Origin: Microbispora sp. H13382
GTDB lineage: Bacteria > Actinomycetota > Actinomycetes > Streptosporangiales > Streptosporangiaceae
Reading direction: 5' to 3'
Assembly: GCF_014161445.1 (NCBI RefSeq)
Contig: NZ_JABBXA010000001.1
Location: 124,001 to 188,000 of the forward strand
DNA length: 64,000 nt
Shown: piece after piece, positions 34,288 through 42,755 of the stretch
Layout of the letters: each line of letters opens with the position of its first letter
Numbering within the stretch: position 1 is the stretch's first letter
Translations under genes and position numbers: made by a program
The notes under the pieces: model-generated
The model's database searches: none
What the model was told of the DNA's origin: nothing
What the model saw: the letters and a program-made list of their open reading frames with translations, nothing else

Positions 34288-36359
34288 GTGCCCTCCTCGA
34301 CTCCCTCGCCGGCGCCCGGTTCCCCAGCCCGCCCCGCCGGAGAGCGCCGTGGGCGTGGATGGTGGAGAGCGGGGGTGGTCTTCTCCGCGCTGCTGGCAGC
34401 GGCCGGGGTGGTGGAGTTGATCGCCGATCCGCTCCACCTCGGCACCGGCGTCGTGGACGTGCTCGACAAGCGGGCCAGCGTGATCGGCATGCTGCTGGGC
34501 GCGGCCGGGCTGGTCGTCAGCGTCTGGGGCCTGCGTCCGGGGGAGCCGTCCACGGCGCCGACGGCAGGACCGGGTCAGGACTCGCCCGGTGCGGGCGGGG
34601 CCGTCTCCGGCGGCACAGCGGTGGGACAGGTCGCGGACGGCCAGGCGACCGGCGCCCCGGGTGCCGGCCCAGATGTTCGTGGGCCGGGACGACCAGTTGC
34701 GGATCCTGGATGAGGCGCTGCAGGCGCGAAAAGGGCCGGGCGTGATCGCCCAGGCGGTGGTCGGTCTGGGCGGGATCGGCAAGAGTGAGCTTGCGCTGCA
34801 GTACGCCCAGACCCGTCGGCACGCCTACGACCTGGTGTGGTGGACGAGGGCCGAGGACGCCGAGCGGATCCAGGCAGGCATGGCCGGCCTGTGCCGCGAG
34901 CTCTGCCGCAGGCACGGCGGGCACGCCGCGACGGCCGCCGGGCAGACACCGGCGGAGGAGGCCGCGGAGTGGGCGCTGGCCTGGTTGTCCGGCACCACGG
35001 CCCGGTGGCTGGTGGTGTTCGACAACGTCGAGGACATCGACGATGCCCACCGGGTGGCCGGTCGGCTGGGCGCGGGGCACGTGCTGCTGACCACGCGCCG
35101 CGAAGTCGGGTGGGAGGAACTGGCCCCCACGGTGATCCGCCTTGACACGCTGCCGCACACGGCGGCGATCACGCTCCTTCTCCACCTGATGGGGCCGGGG
35201 GTGGCCGGCGAGACGGAGGCGGTGGGGGAACTCGCCCACGAGCTGGGCGGGTTGCCGCTGGCGCTCAAGCAGGCCGGCGCCTACAGCGCCCTCACTCCCG
35301 GCATGACCGTCGCCGCTTACCTGACGTTGCTACGGACCGCTCCACTGAGGGCGCTGAGTGCCGACTCGCGCCGCCGCGCCTCCGTACAAGCCGGTGAGGA
35401 CGTCGTCGCCCGCGTCTGGGCCATCACGTGCGACCGCATCGGCCGGCTCGACGCCCTGGCCCTGAGGGCGCTGCAAGTGCTGGCCTGCTACGCCCCCGAC
35501 GACCTGCCCTGCACCGTGCTCGCCGGGCTGGACGGCGCGGACGCGCCCGGCGTGGCCGACGCCCTGGGCCTGCTGGCCTCCTACAGCATGATCAGCCGGT
35601 CTCCCGATCGTCAGGCCGTAAGCGTCCACCCCCTGGTTCAGACCATCACGCTCGCCGGCCTGCCCGACGAGGAGCAGGCGGAACTTCGCCGCACCGCGGC
35701 CGGCCTGCTGTGCGCCGCGCTCCCGTCGAACCCCGGGAACATCTCCTCCTGGCCCGCCTATGCCCGGCTGCTGCCGCACGCCCGCGCGGTCCTCCACCCC
35801 GGCTCCTCCGGCATGCGCGCCGTCATCGAGTACCTCGCCAGCGGCGACTACCGCGCAGCCACGGCCTTCCAACAGCAGCGCGTCTCCGCCCTCCACGACA
35901 CCCTCGGCCCGCACCATCCGGGCACGTTGATCGCCCGGGCCAACCTCGCCCGCTGGTCGGGGGACGCGGGGGACGCCGCGGGTGCGCGGGAGCTGTTCGC
36001 CGAGTTGGTGCCGATCGTCGAGCGGGTGTCGGGGCCGGAGCATCCGGAGACGTTGGCCGCCCGGGCCAACCAGGCCACCTGGACCGGTGCGGCGGGCGAC
36101 GCGGCCGGGGCGCTCGACTTGTTCGCGGCGCTGCTGCCGGTGCGCGAGCGGGTGTCGGGCGGAGCATCCCAACACGTTGGCCGCCCGGGCCAACCTCGCC
36201 CGTTGGACGGGGAAGGCGGGGGGTCCGGCCCTGGCCCGCGATCTGTTCGCGGCGCTGCTGCCGATACGTGAACGGGTATCCGGCCCGCAGCATCCCAACA
36301 CGGTGATGACCCGGACCAGCCTTGCTCTCTGGAACGAGAGGGCCGGGCGGAGCATGTGA
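34288..36359 (+). pseudogene. STAND (NB-ARC) NTPase with TPR repeats, frameshifted
   Basis: Three frames together spell one protein. 34288-34713 encodes two hydrophobic segments and a Gly-rich linker. A second frame continues from about 34660 with FVGRDDQL and the NTPase domain: Walker A GLGGIGKSELALQYA, Walker B WLVVFDNVED, LLTTRR and GGLPLALKQAGAY. It then runs into 42-residue TPR_10-type repeats (TLIARANLARWSG, LFAELVPIVERVSGPEHPET). At about 36158-36164 the repeat pattern jumps frame again (one base extra or two missing) and continues as EHPNTLAARANLARWTG to 36359. The second shift is certain from the repeat; the first is less so. Such genes are signalling or defence switches; this copy is probably inactive, or the frameshifts are sequencing errors. 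Confidence 0.72.
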
Positions 36360-36412
36360 TCTCCACTGCTCGCGCCGGATTCTTGTCTTCTCTCGTCGTC
36401 GACGGCATCCAC

Positions 36413-36441
36413 TTGAACGACGGTTGAGTGCTTGCTAGCGT
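36413..36441 (+). promoter_or_regulatory. Sigma-70-type promoter of the ABC exporter operon
   Basis: TTGAAC at 36413-36418 and TAGCGT at 36436-36441 are separated by exactly 17 bases. GGAGG follows at about 36460, ahead of the ATG at 36470. TGTTGAACAGATGAACA just downstream is partly palindromic and could be an operator. Confidence 0.55.
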
Positions 36442-36469
36442 GTTGAACAGATGAACACGGAGGAAGCAC

Positions 36470-36901
36470 ATGGGCGGAGACCACCTCACCCCGGATGAGG
36501 CGCTCCGGGAGATCGGGCGCGTGGATCTGCGGGTCCGGCATTCCTCGCGCGGGCCCGGACGGGCGTACCTGCTGGTGGGACTGGCCACGATGGTCTACTG
36601 GCCGGCGATGTTCCTCGGCTTCCATCCGTTGCCGTTGATCGCCGGAATCGGATGGATCGTCCTGACGATCGCCCTGTGCGTGTACATGGCCCGGCTGCGG
36701 GTCCACGACCGGCTGATGAAGCGGATCAACGGGCCGGTCTCGGCGGCGTACGTGCTGACGATGATGCTGCCGTTCGTCGCCGGTGTCTGGATGCTGCCCG
36801 ACAGGCCCACGGCGGGCTGGACGGTTGCGCTCGTCGCTCTGTCGGTGCTCGCCGGGCTGCCCCTGGTGTACGGCGGGCTCCGCCTGATGAGGAACCGATG
36901 A
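36470..36901 (+). CDS. Four-helix membrane protein of an ABC exporter operon
   Basis: The 143-residue protein has a polar N-terminus (about 1-28) and four hydrophobic segments (about 30-50, 55-75, 88-106, 115-137). I do not recognise a family. The stop overlaps the start of the winged-helix regulator gene as ATGA, placing it first in a four-gene operon with a regulator and an ABC transporter. It may be a partner or sensor of that system. Confidence 0.75.
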   Translation: MGGDHLTPDEALREIGRVDLRVRHSSRGPGRAYLLVGLATMVYWPAMFLGFHPLPLIAGIGWIVLTIALCVYMARLRVHDRLMKRINGPVSAAYVLTMMLPFVAGVWMLPDRPTAGWTVALVALSVLAGLPLVYGGLRLMRNR

Positions 36902-37206
36902 CCACCCACCCGCGCCACGAGCTCGACGAGATCATCCACGCGCCGGTGCGGCTGTCCATCATGGCGGCCCTGGCCGCGGCCGAGAAGGCCGACTTCCGCT
37001 TCCTCCGCGACACCATCGAGGTCAGCGACTCGCTGCTCAGCAAGCACATCCTCACGCTCGAAGAGGCCGGCTACGTCCGCGTGGAAAAGACCTTCGTCGG
37101 CAAGCGGGCGCGCACGTGGCTCTCGCTGACCGATCGGGGGCGTACGGCCTTCGAGACCTACATGAATGTCCTGCGACGAATTGTGGAGGCAACCCCCCGT
37201 GCTTGA
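36898..37206 (+). CDS. Winged-helix transcriptional regulator (MarR/ArsR-like)
   Basis: The 102-residue protein is a single winged helix of the kind found beside actinobacterial ABC exporters (HAPVRLSIMAALAAAEKADFRFLRD, SDSLLSKHILTLEEAGYVRVEK, LSLTDRGRTAFETYM). It overlaps the membrane protein gene by four bases and the ATPase gene by eight. It likely controls the operon from the promoter at 36413-36441. Confidence 0.87.
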   Translation: MTTHPRHELDEIIHAPVRLSIMAALAAAEKADFRFLRDTIEVSDSLLSKHILTLEEAGYVRVEKTFVGKRARTWLSLTDRGRTAFETYMNVLRRIVEATPRA

Positions 37207-38077
37207 ACTCGACGGCCTGCGTAAACGCTACGGAGACAAGACCGCACTCGACGGGGTGGGCTTCACCGTACGGCCCGGCGAGATGTTCGGGTTCGTCGGC
37301 GCCAACGGCGCGGGCAAGACCACGACGATGCGGATCGTCATGGGTGTGCTCGACGCCGACTCCGGCGAGGTGCGCGTCGACGGCCACCCGGTGACGTACG
37401 ACGACCGCCGCGGCTTCGGCTACATGCCGGAGGAGCGTGGCCTCTACCAGAAGATGAAGGTCGCTGAGCAGGTCGAATACTTCGGCAGGCTGCACGGGCT
37501 CGCCCCGTCCGCCGCGCGCGCGGCCACGGCCGCCCTGCTCGAGCGGCTCGGGCTGGTGGAGCGGCGCGACGACGCCGTCGAGGCGCTGTCGCTCGGCAAC
37601 CAGCAGCGGGTGCAGCTCGCGGTCGCGCTCGTCCACGAGCCGGCGGTCCTGATCCTCGACGAGCCCTTCTCGGGCCTGGATCCGCTGGCAGTCGACGCGC
37701 TCGCGGAGGTGCTGAAGGACCGCGCCGCCGCGGGCGTGCCGGTGATCTTCTCCAGTCACCAGCTCGACGTGGTCGAACGGCTCTGCGACTCGGTCGGCAT
37801 CATCTCCGCGGGCCGCATGGTGGCGCACGGCCCGGTGGCCGAGCTGCGGGAGCGGGAGGGCCGCGGGGTGCTGCGTGTCGTGGTCAGGGACGCCGCGCCC
37901 GGCTGGGCCGACGGGCTGCCCGGTGAGCTGACCCGGGAGGGCGACCGCGACGTCCTGCTGTGCGAGGAGGGCGACGACCAGGTCATCCTCCGTACGGCCG
38001 TCGGCGCGGGCAAGGTGGAGCACTTCGGCCGCAGGCAGCCCACGCTGGCCGAGATCTTCAGGGAGGCGGTGGCATGA
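37199..38077 (+). CDS. ABC transporter ATP-binding protein (NatA/CcmA type)
   Basis: The 292-residue ATPase has Walker A GANGAGKTT, the signature LSLGNQQR, Walker B VLILDEPFSGLDP and the H-loop in SSHQLD. A C-terminal ~75-residue extension is typical of DrrA/NatA-type exporters. The GTG at 37199 (VLELDGLRKRYG) is chosen because it has GGAGG upstream and overlaps the regulator gene. It powers the permease encoded at 38074-39159. Confidence 0.92.
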   Translation: MLELDGLRKRYGDKTALDGVGFTVRPGEMFGFVGANGAGKTTTMRIVMGVLDADSGEVRVDGHPVTYDDRRGFGYMPEERGLYQKMKVAEQVEYFGRLHGLAPSAARAATAALLERLGLVERRDDAVEALSLGNQQRVQLAVALVHEPAVLILDEPFSGLDPLAVDALAEVLKDRAAAGVPVIFSSHQLDVVERLCDSVGIISAGRMVAHGPVAELREREGRGVLRVVVRDAAPGWADGLPGELTREGDRDVLLCEEGDDQVILRTAVGAGKVEHFGRRQPTLAEIFREAVA

Positions 38078-39159
38078 ACGGGCTGATGCTGGTGGCCCAG
38101 CGGGAGATCCGCACGCGCATCAGGACGAAGTCGTTCCTGATCAGCCTGGCGGTCAGCGCGGTCCTGGTGGCCGCGCTCGCGTTCCTGCCGAAGGTCCTGG
38201 GCGGTGGCGACACCTACGACGTGGGCGTCGTGGGGAACGCGCCCGCGCCCGTCGCCCAGCTGGCGTACTCCCGGTTGCCGGACGAGGCGGCGGCGCGCCA
38301 GGCCGTGATCGACGGGGACGTCGACGCGGCCCTGATCGACGGCGGCAAGGTCCTCGCGAACGGCGAACTCGACCAGCGGCTCGGGCTGATCCTCGAAGCC
38401 GCACACCGGGACGCCCAGATCAAGGCGGCCGGCGTCACGATCACGCCGTTGCAGGTGGAGTCGGTCGGCGCCGACGCCGAATACCAGAGCGTGCGCACCG
38501 GGCTCGCCACGCTCCTCGTGATGGTGCTGTTCTTCCTGCTCATCTACAGCGCGATGTACGTCGCCATGGGCGTGGTGGAGGAGAAGGGCAGCCGGATCGT
38601 CGAGATCCTGCTCACCTCGGTGCGTCCCTGGCAGCTCCTCGGCGGCAAGATCGCCGGGCTGGGCGTGCTGGGACTGATCAATCTCGCCGTGATCATCGTC
38701 GTCGGCCTCGCGGTGTCCTTCGCGACCGGCTTCACGGCCGACCTGCCGCCCGGTATGGCGGGAATCCTGGTCAGCGCGATCGTCTGGTTCGTGCTCGGCT
38801 ACGCCTTCTTCTCGGCGCTCGCCGCCGCCTTCGGCTCGCTGGTCTCACGGCAGGAGGAGCTCAACAGCGTCCTGACGCCGATGACCACGCTGATGATGCT
38901 CACCTACGTGACGGCCTACTTCGCCGCCCTCGAGCCCACCGGCACACTCGCGCGCGTCCTGTCGCTCGTGCCGCCGTTCTCCTCGATGGTCATGCCGGTG
39001 CGTACGGCGGCCGCGGACGTGCCGCTGGGGGAGATCCTCATCGCCGGAGTGCTCATGGTCGTGGCCGTGGCCGCCGTCCTGCTGGGCGCGGCCCGCGTCT
39101 ACCGGCGGGCGGTGCTCCGCACCGGCGCCCGGGTCAAGCTGGGCGAAGTCGTCCGCTGA
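38074..39159 (+). CDS. ABC-2 type transporter permease (NatB type)
   Basis: The 361-residue protein has one N-terminal membrane helix (about 22-40), a large extracytoplasmic loop (about 45-150) and five or six helices in the C-terminal half. GVVEEKGSRIVEILLTSVRPWQLLGGKI is the ABC-2/NatB hallmark. The ATG overlaps the ATPase stop as ATGA. The pair probably exports a small molecule, ion or drug. Confidence 0.9.
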   Translation: MNGLMLVAQREIRTRIRTKSFLISLAVSAVLVAALAFLPKVLGGGDTYDVGVVGNAPAPVAQLAYSRLPDEAAARQAVIDGDVDAALIDGGKVLANGELDQRLGLILEAAHRDAQIKAAGVTITPLQVESVGADAEYQSVRTGLATLLVMVLFFLLIYSAMYVAMGVVEEKGSRIVEILLTSVRPWQLLGGKIAGLGVLGLINLAVIIVVGLAVSFATGFTADLPPGMAGILVSAIVWFVLGYAFFSALAAAFGSLVSRQEELNSVLTPMTTLMMLTYVTAYFAALEPTGTLARVLSLVPPFSSMVMPVRTAAADVPLGEILIAGVLMVVAVAAVLLGAARVYRRAVLRTGARVKLGEVVR

Positions 39160-39178
39160 CGGGCCGGGCCCGGAAGGG

Positions 39179-39454
39179 TCAGGGGTGCCCGGAGAGCGTC
39201 CGGCTGATCATCTCGGCCGCACGGCCGGGGTCGTCGGCGCTCTCCTGGCCGCCCGGGGCCCACAGGAACATCCATCCTTCCCTGGCGGGCGTCGCGAAGA
39301 CGATCGTCCGCCTGCCGGTGCCCGGGTGCCGGACGGACAGGACCGGGTCGTCCGTGCCGAGCAGGCGCGCGGTGAGACCGTGTTCGGGGAGCCGCGCCGC
39401 GAGCGCCGCAAGGTGGATCAGGCGCTGTCCGCTGTAGTCGCCGGTGCCCGTCAC
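39179..39454 (-). CDS. Small hypothetical protein of 91 residues
   Basis: The product (HLAALAARLPEHGLTARLLG, then RTIVFATPAREGWMFLWAPG) looks like a compact alpha/beta protein of a type common and uncharacterised in actinobacteria. The GTG at 39454 is chosen because GGAGG lies seven bases upstream, while the frame stays open to 39523. It is convergent with the ABC exporter operon. Confidence 0.6.
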   Translation of the reverse strand: MTGTGDYSGQRLIHLAALAARLPEHGLTARLLGTDDPVLSVRHPGTGRRTIVFATPAREGWMFLWAPGGQESADDPGRAAEMISRTLSGHP

Positions 39455-39544
39455 GTGGCCCCTCCAGCGGGAGATCCAGCTTTGGCTACAAGGATCGTCC
39501 CAGGTCAGCGAGCTGGCAACCATGGGGAGGTAACGCCCAGGAAT

Positions 39545-39740
39545 TTGACTTCCTCCCGGCCCTGAAGGACCTGGATTCCCGCCCTCGCGGGCTGGGCTTC
39601 CTGCTTCACCGCCGACCGCCGAGGGAGGACCCTTGCGGACTTACGTCAGCTCCACAGGCAGGCACCGCTCGACCAGCGGCCAGGATGTTCTTGGCGGCGT
39701 TGACGTCCCGGTCGTGCCGGGTGCCGCATCCCGGGCACGT
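39545..39740 (-). ncRNA. Preserved IS605-type right end / candidate omega RNA scaffold
   Basis: On the minus strand the sequence after the TnpB zinc-finger remnant ends in a CCCGC/GCGGG hairpin (39578-39591), the TCCTTCAGGGCC segment and GGAGGAAGTCAA, with the final GTCAA at 39545-39549. This is the usual 3' end of actinobacterial IS605-type tnpB elements, which doubles as the omega RNA scaffold. The guide would begin at 39544 and run leftward (AATTCCTGGGCGTTACC). Whether it is transcribed is unknown. Confidence 0.4.
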
Positions 39741-40115
39741 TCAGTGCCGGGTGGACTTGTCGCGGGAGACGGTCACCATGGTCGGGTTGATCGTGGCGGG
39801 GTCGACCTCCGGCCAGGACCACACGAACTCCAGCGGGCCGTCCATCTTCGCCAGGTGCAGTCGCCCGTCGCGCCAGCGGAACGCGCTGCGTGTGTAGGTC
39901 GCGCACTGGCGGCCATGCCGTGACTTGAACCGCGGATACTTGGCGCGTCCGGCGAAGAAGTTCACGAACGCCCTGTGCTGGTGCCGCAAAGCCTGCTGCA
40001 ACGGGACGCTGGAGACCTCGTACAGGAAGTCGTGGCCGCCGTCGCGTTTCAGCTCAGTCAGGTACCGGTCGGTCTGCGCATAGGAGGTCTTCACTCCCTC
40101 GGTGCGGTAGCGGGT
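39606..40115 (-). pseudogene. TnpB (IS605 OrfB) remnant with internal deletion
   Basis: The minus strand reads RYRTEGVKTSYAQTDRYL, then VSSVPLQQALRHQHRAFVNFF, GRAKYPRFKSRHGRQ and TMVTVSRDK, which match the N-terminal third of TnpB. After an in-frame TGA at 39741-39743 the same frame continues TCPGCGTRHDRDVNAAKNIL, the end of the C-terminal zinc finger with the last RuvC aspartate. The middle ~150 residues, with the first RuvC Asp and the catalytic Glu, are missing, and so is the extreme N-terminus. No TnpA gene is present. Confidence 0.8.
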
Positions 40116-40176
40116 CGCCGGGCCGCCAATCGCAGGGTCCGGACTCCTCCCCTGAAGCTGAAGGATCGGATTTCCT

Positions 40177-40189
40177 CCGGATGATCCGG
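40177..40189. repeat. Perfect palindrome near the left edge of the TnpB remnant
   Basis: CCGGATGATCCGG lies between the TnpB remnant and the recA SOS box. It could be the subterminal hairpin of the IS605-type left end, or simply part of the recA control region. Confidence 0.35.
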
Positions 40190-40192
40190 TGA

Positions 40193-40215
40193 TCGAACAG
40201 TCGTTCGGCTATATT
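40193..40215 (+). promoter_or_regulatory. SOS box (LexA site) and -10 element of recA
   Basis: TCGAACAGTCGTTCGG at 40193-40208 is a perfect match to the actinobacterial LexA palindrome CGAAC-N4-GTTCG. TATATT at 40210-40215 follows directly as a -10 element. LexA bound here would block the promoter. The recA start codon lies 158 bases downstream. Confidence 0.88.
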
Positions 40216-40373
40216 GGACTGGTCGCCTCCGGGGTGCGCGCCGTCAGGTCGCCGGGGCGCGGCAGGCTCCCGGCCCGCCTCCCTGGCGGTGTGCGGGAAG
40301 CTCCGGAAAATGTCGGTGGCACCCCGTAGCTTTTCGGTGACCGAGCAGACGACCACCCTCCAGGGGGCACCCA

Positions 40374-41498
40374 ATGGCAATCAACGACCGCGAGAAGGCC
40401 CTTGAGACCGCCCTCGCGCAAATCGAGCGGCAGTTCGGCAAGGGCACCGTCATGCGCCTCGGAGACGACGCGCGTGCCCCGATCGAGGTCATCCCCACCG
40501 GTGCGATCGCCCTCGACGTCGCCCTCGGCATCGGCGGCTTCCCCCGTGGCCGGATCGTCGAGGTGTACGGCCCCGAGTCCTCCGGTAAGACGACGGTCGC
40601 CCTGCACGCCGTGGCCAACGCCCAGAAGGGCGGCGGCATCGCCGCCTTCATCGACGCCGAGCACGCTCTCGACCCCGAGTACGCGAAGAAGCTGGGGGTC
40701 GACGTCGACGCGTTGCTCGTGTCCCAGCCGGACACCGGTGAGCAGGCGCTCGAGATCGCGGACATGCTGATCCGCTCCGGCGCCGTCGACATCATCGTGA
40801 TCGACTCGGTGGCGGCCCTCGTGCCGAAGGCCGAGATCGAGGGCGAGATGGGCGACAGCCACGTCGGCCTCCAGGCCCGGCTCATGTCGCAGGCCCTGCG
40901 CAAGGTCGCCGGCGCCCTGAACCAGACCCGGACGACCGCGATCTTCATCAACCAGCTGCGCGAGAAGATCGGCGTCATGTTCGGAAGCCCCGAGACCACC
41001 ACGGGTGGCAAGGCGCTGAAGTTCTACGCGTCGGTGCGGCTCGACGTGCGCAGGATCGAGACGCTCAAGGACGGCACCGAGCCGGTCGGCAACCGGACCC
41101 GGGTGAAGGTCGTCAAGAACAAGATGGCCCCGCCCTTCCGCCAGGCCGACTTCGACATCCTCTACGGCATCGGCATCTCCCGCGAGGGCGGCCTGATCGA
41201 CATGGGCGTCGAGCACGGGTTCGTGCGCAAGGCCGGCGCCTGGTACACGTACGAGGGCGACCAGCTCGGGCAGGGCAAGGAGAACGCCCGCAACTTCCTG
41301 AAGAACAACCCCGACATCGCCAACGAGATCGAGAAGAAGATCAAGGAGAAGCTCGGAGTCGGGCCGCGGCTCGACACGCCGGGCGAGCCCGCCGCCGCTC
41401 CGGCGGCGCCGCCCGCTCCCGCGTCCGGCCGGGCGCCCGCAGCTGCGGCCGGCCGGGGCAGCAAGGCGGCCGCCGCGCCCAAGCCGGGTGACGTCTGA
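40374..41498 (+). CDS. recA: Recombinase RecA
   Basis: The 374-residue protein is RecA, which forms filaments on single-stranded DNA, drives strand exchange and triggers LexA self-cleavage. Walker A GPESSGKT is at 66-73, VIDSVAAL is Walker B, and [13 protein letters not shown] and [29 protein letters not shown] (L2 loop) are intact. No intein interrupts it. The last ~40 residues are an Ala/Pro-rich tail. A GGGGG stretch lies before the ATG, and an SOS box lies 158 bases upstream. recX follows eight bases after the stop. Confidence 0.98.
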   Translation: MAINDREKALETALAQIERQFGKGTVMRLGDDARAPIEVIPTGAIALDVALGIGGFPRGRIVEVYGPESSGKTTVALHAVANAQKGGGIAAFIDAEHALDPEYAKKLGVDVDALLVSQPDTGEQALEIADMLIRSGAVDIIVIDSVAALVPKAEIEGEMGDSHVGLQARLMSQALRKVAGALNQTRTTAIFINQLREKIGVMFGSPETTTGGKALKFYASVRLDVRRIETLKDGTEPVGNRTRVKVVKNKMAPPFRQADFDILYGIGISREGGLIDMGVEHGFVRKAGAWYTYEGDQLGQGKENARNFLKNNPDIANEIEKKIKEKLGVGPRLDTPGEPAAAPAAPPAPASGRAPAAAAGRGSKAAAAPKPGDV

Positions 41499-41506
41499 GC
41501 GCAGGC

Positions 41507-42478
41507 ATGAGGCGTGAGGAGTCCCCCCGCCCGGACGGCGAGATCGGGCCGGGGGACTGGAACTCCGGCCCCTGGGGACCGGCCGAAGAGCCGCCCGGAT
41601 CCGCCGAGGACGCGTCCGCGACGATCGCCGCCCTGCGGGCGGAGATCCGCAGGCGCTCCGGTGGTGCTTCGGGCCGGCGCGCTGGTGACGGCGCCGAGGG
41701 CTCCGGCGACACCGGGGGCTCCGGCGGTGCCGAGGGCTTCGGCGAGATCGGGGGCTTCGGCGGCGCCGGGGACGACACCGCGGGCTCCGGCGGGGGCGGT
41801 CTCTGGGAGCGTGACGCATCGGGCCGGGAGGATCCCGGGCCCGGACGCCGGCGTCAGGGGCGCGGCAGGCGGCGCCGGGGAGACAGCCGGGGAGACAGGG
41901 GTGAGCCGCGCCAGCGGTCCGGAGGGTGGCTGCCCGACGGGCCGCAGGAGGGTACCGCGGCGAGCGAGGGGCCGCCGGCCGACCCGGAGGCGGTGGCCAG
42001 GGCCATCTGCCTGCGGCTGCTGACGATGGCGCCCAAGACCCGGGCCCAGCTCGCGGAGGCGTTGCGCAAGCGAGACGTGCCCGAGGAGGCGGCCGACGCC
42101 GTGCTGGAGCGGTTCTCCGAGGTCGGGCTCATCGACGACGAGGCGTTCGCCGCCGCGTGGGTGAGCTCCCGGCACGCCGGTCGCGGCCTCGCCCGCCGCG
42201 CGCTCGCCCAGGAACTGCGGCAGCGCGGCGTCGCGGAGGAGACGGTCAAGGACGCCGTCGGGCGGCTCGATCCCGACGAGGAGACCGAGACCGCGCGCAG
42301 GCTGGTGGAGCGGAAACTGGCGGCCACCCGAGGGGTGGAGCCGCAGGCGCGCATGCGACGATTGGTCGGCATGCTGGCCCGCAAGGGCTACTCGCCGGGC
42401 CTGGCCTTCCGCGTGGTCCGAGAGGCGATCGAGGCCGAAGGCAGCCCTTCAGATGGGCTTCCGGATACTTTCGAGTGA
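41507..42478 (+). CDS. recX: Regulatory protein RecX with long N-terminal extension
   Basis: The 323-residue protein has a RecX domain in its last ~160 residues (AICLRLLTMAPKTRAQLAEAL, SEVGLIDDEAFAAAWV, RGLARRALAQELRQRGV, RKGYSPGLAFRVVREAI), organised as three-helix repeats. RecX modulates RecA filaments. The first ~155 residues are a Gly/Arg/Asp-rich disordered extension with repeats such as SGGAEGFGEIGGFGGAG, much longer than in most RecX proteins. The gene is eight bases after recA and probably cotranscribed, hence SOS-induced. Confidence 0.93.
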   Translation: MRREESPRPDGEIGPGDWNSGPWGPAEEPPGSAEDASATIAALRAEIRRRSGGASGRRAGDGAEGSGDTGGSGGAEGFGEIGGFGGAGDDTAGSGGGGLWERDASGREDPGPGRRRQGRGRRRRGDSRGDRGEPRQRSGGWLPDGPQEGTAASEGPPADPEAVARAICLRLLTMAPKTRAQLAEALRKRDVPEEAADAVLERFSEVGLIDDEAFAAAWVSSRHAGRGLARRALAQELRQRGVAEETVKDAVGRLDPDEETETARRLVERKLAATRGVEPQARMRRLVGMLARKGYSPGLAFRVVREAIEAEGSPSDGLPDTFE

Positions 42479-42755
42479 GCCATAGCACCATGCAAAAGTC
42501 ACTTGACAGGGCATCTTTGCTTGCTCGTTACCTCTCTGACGCTTAATCTCGACCGCAGTGAGGAGTTACTCCGCGCAGCGCGGATTGCCATAACGGTGTA
42601 CACGACGGACGAGAGACTTTGACCGGCCTTCGGGCCATATCGGCCGCCCCTCGGGGCGTCCGGGCATTGCGACCATATTTGTCCTGGTGGCGCCACCGGG
42701 TGCTGCCGTGCTGCGTGTGTGACCCCTGCCAAGAGTTGTCGTGAGGGGTGAGCGC

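Noticed and set aside
42503..42534. Sigma-70 promoter for rny from TTGACA at 42503
   Set aside because: No acceptable -10 lies 16-18 bases downstream; the region reads CGTTAC/GTTACC.
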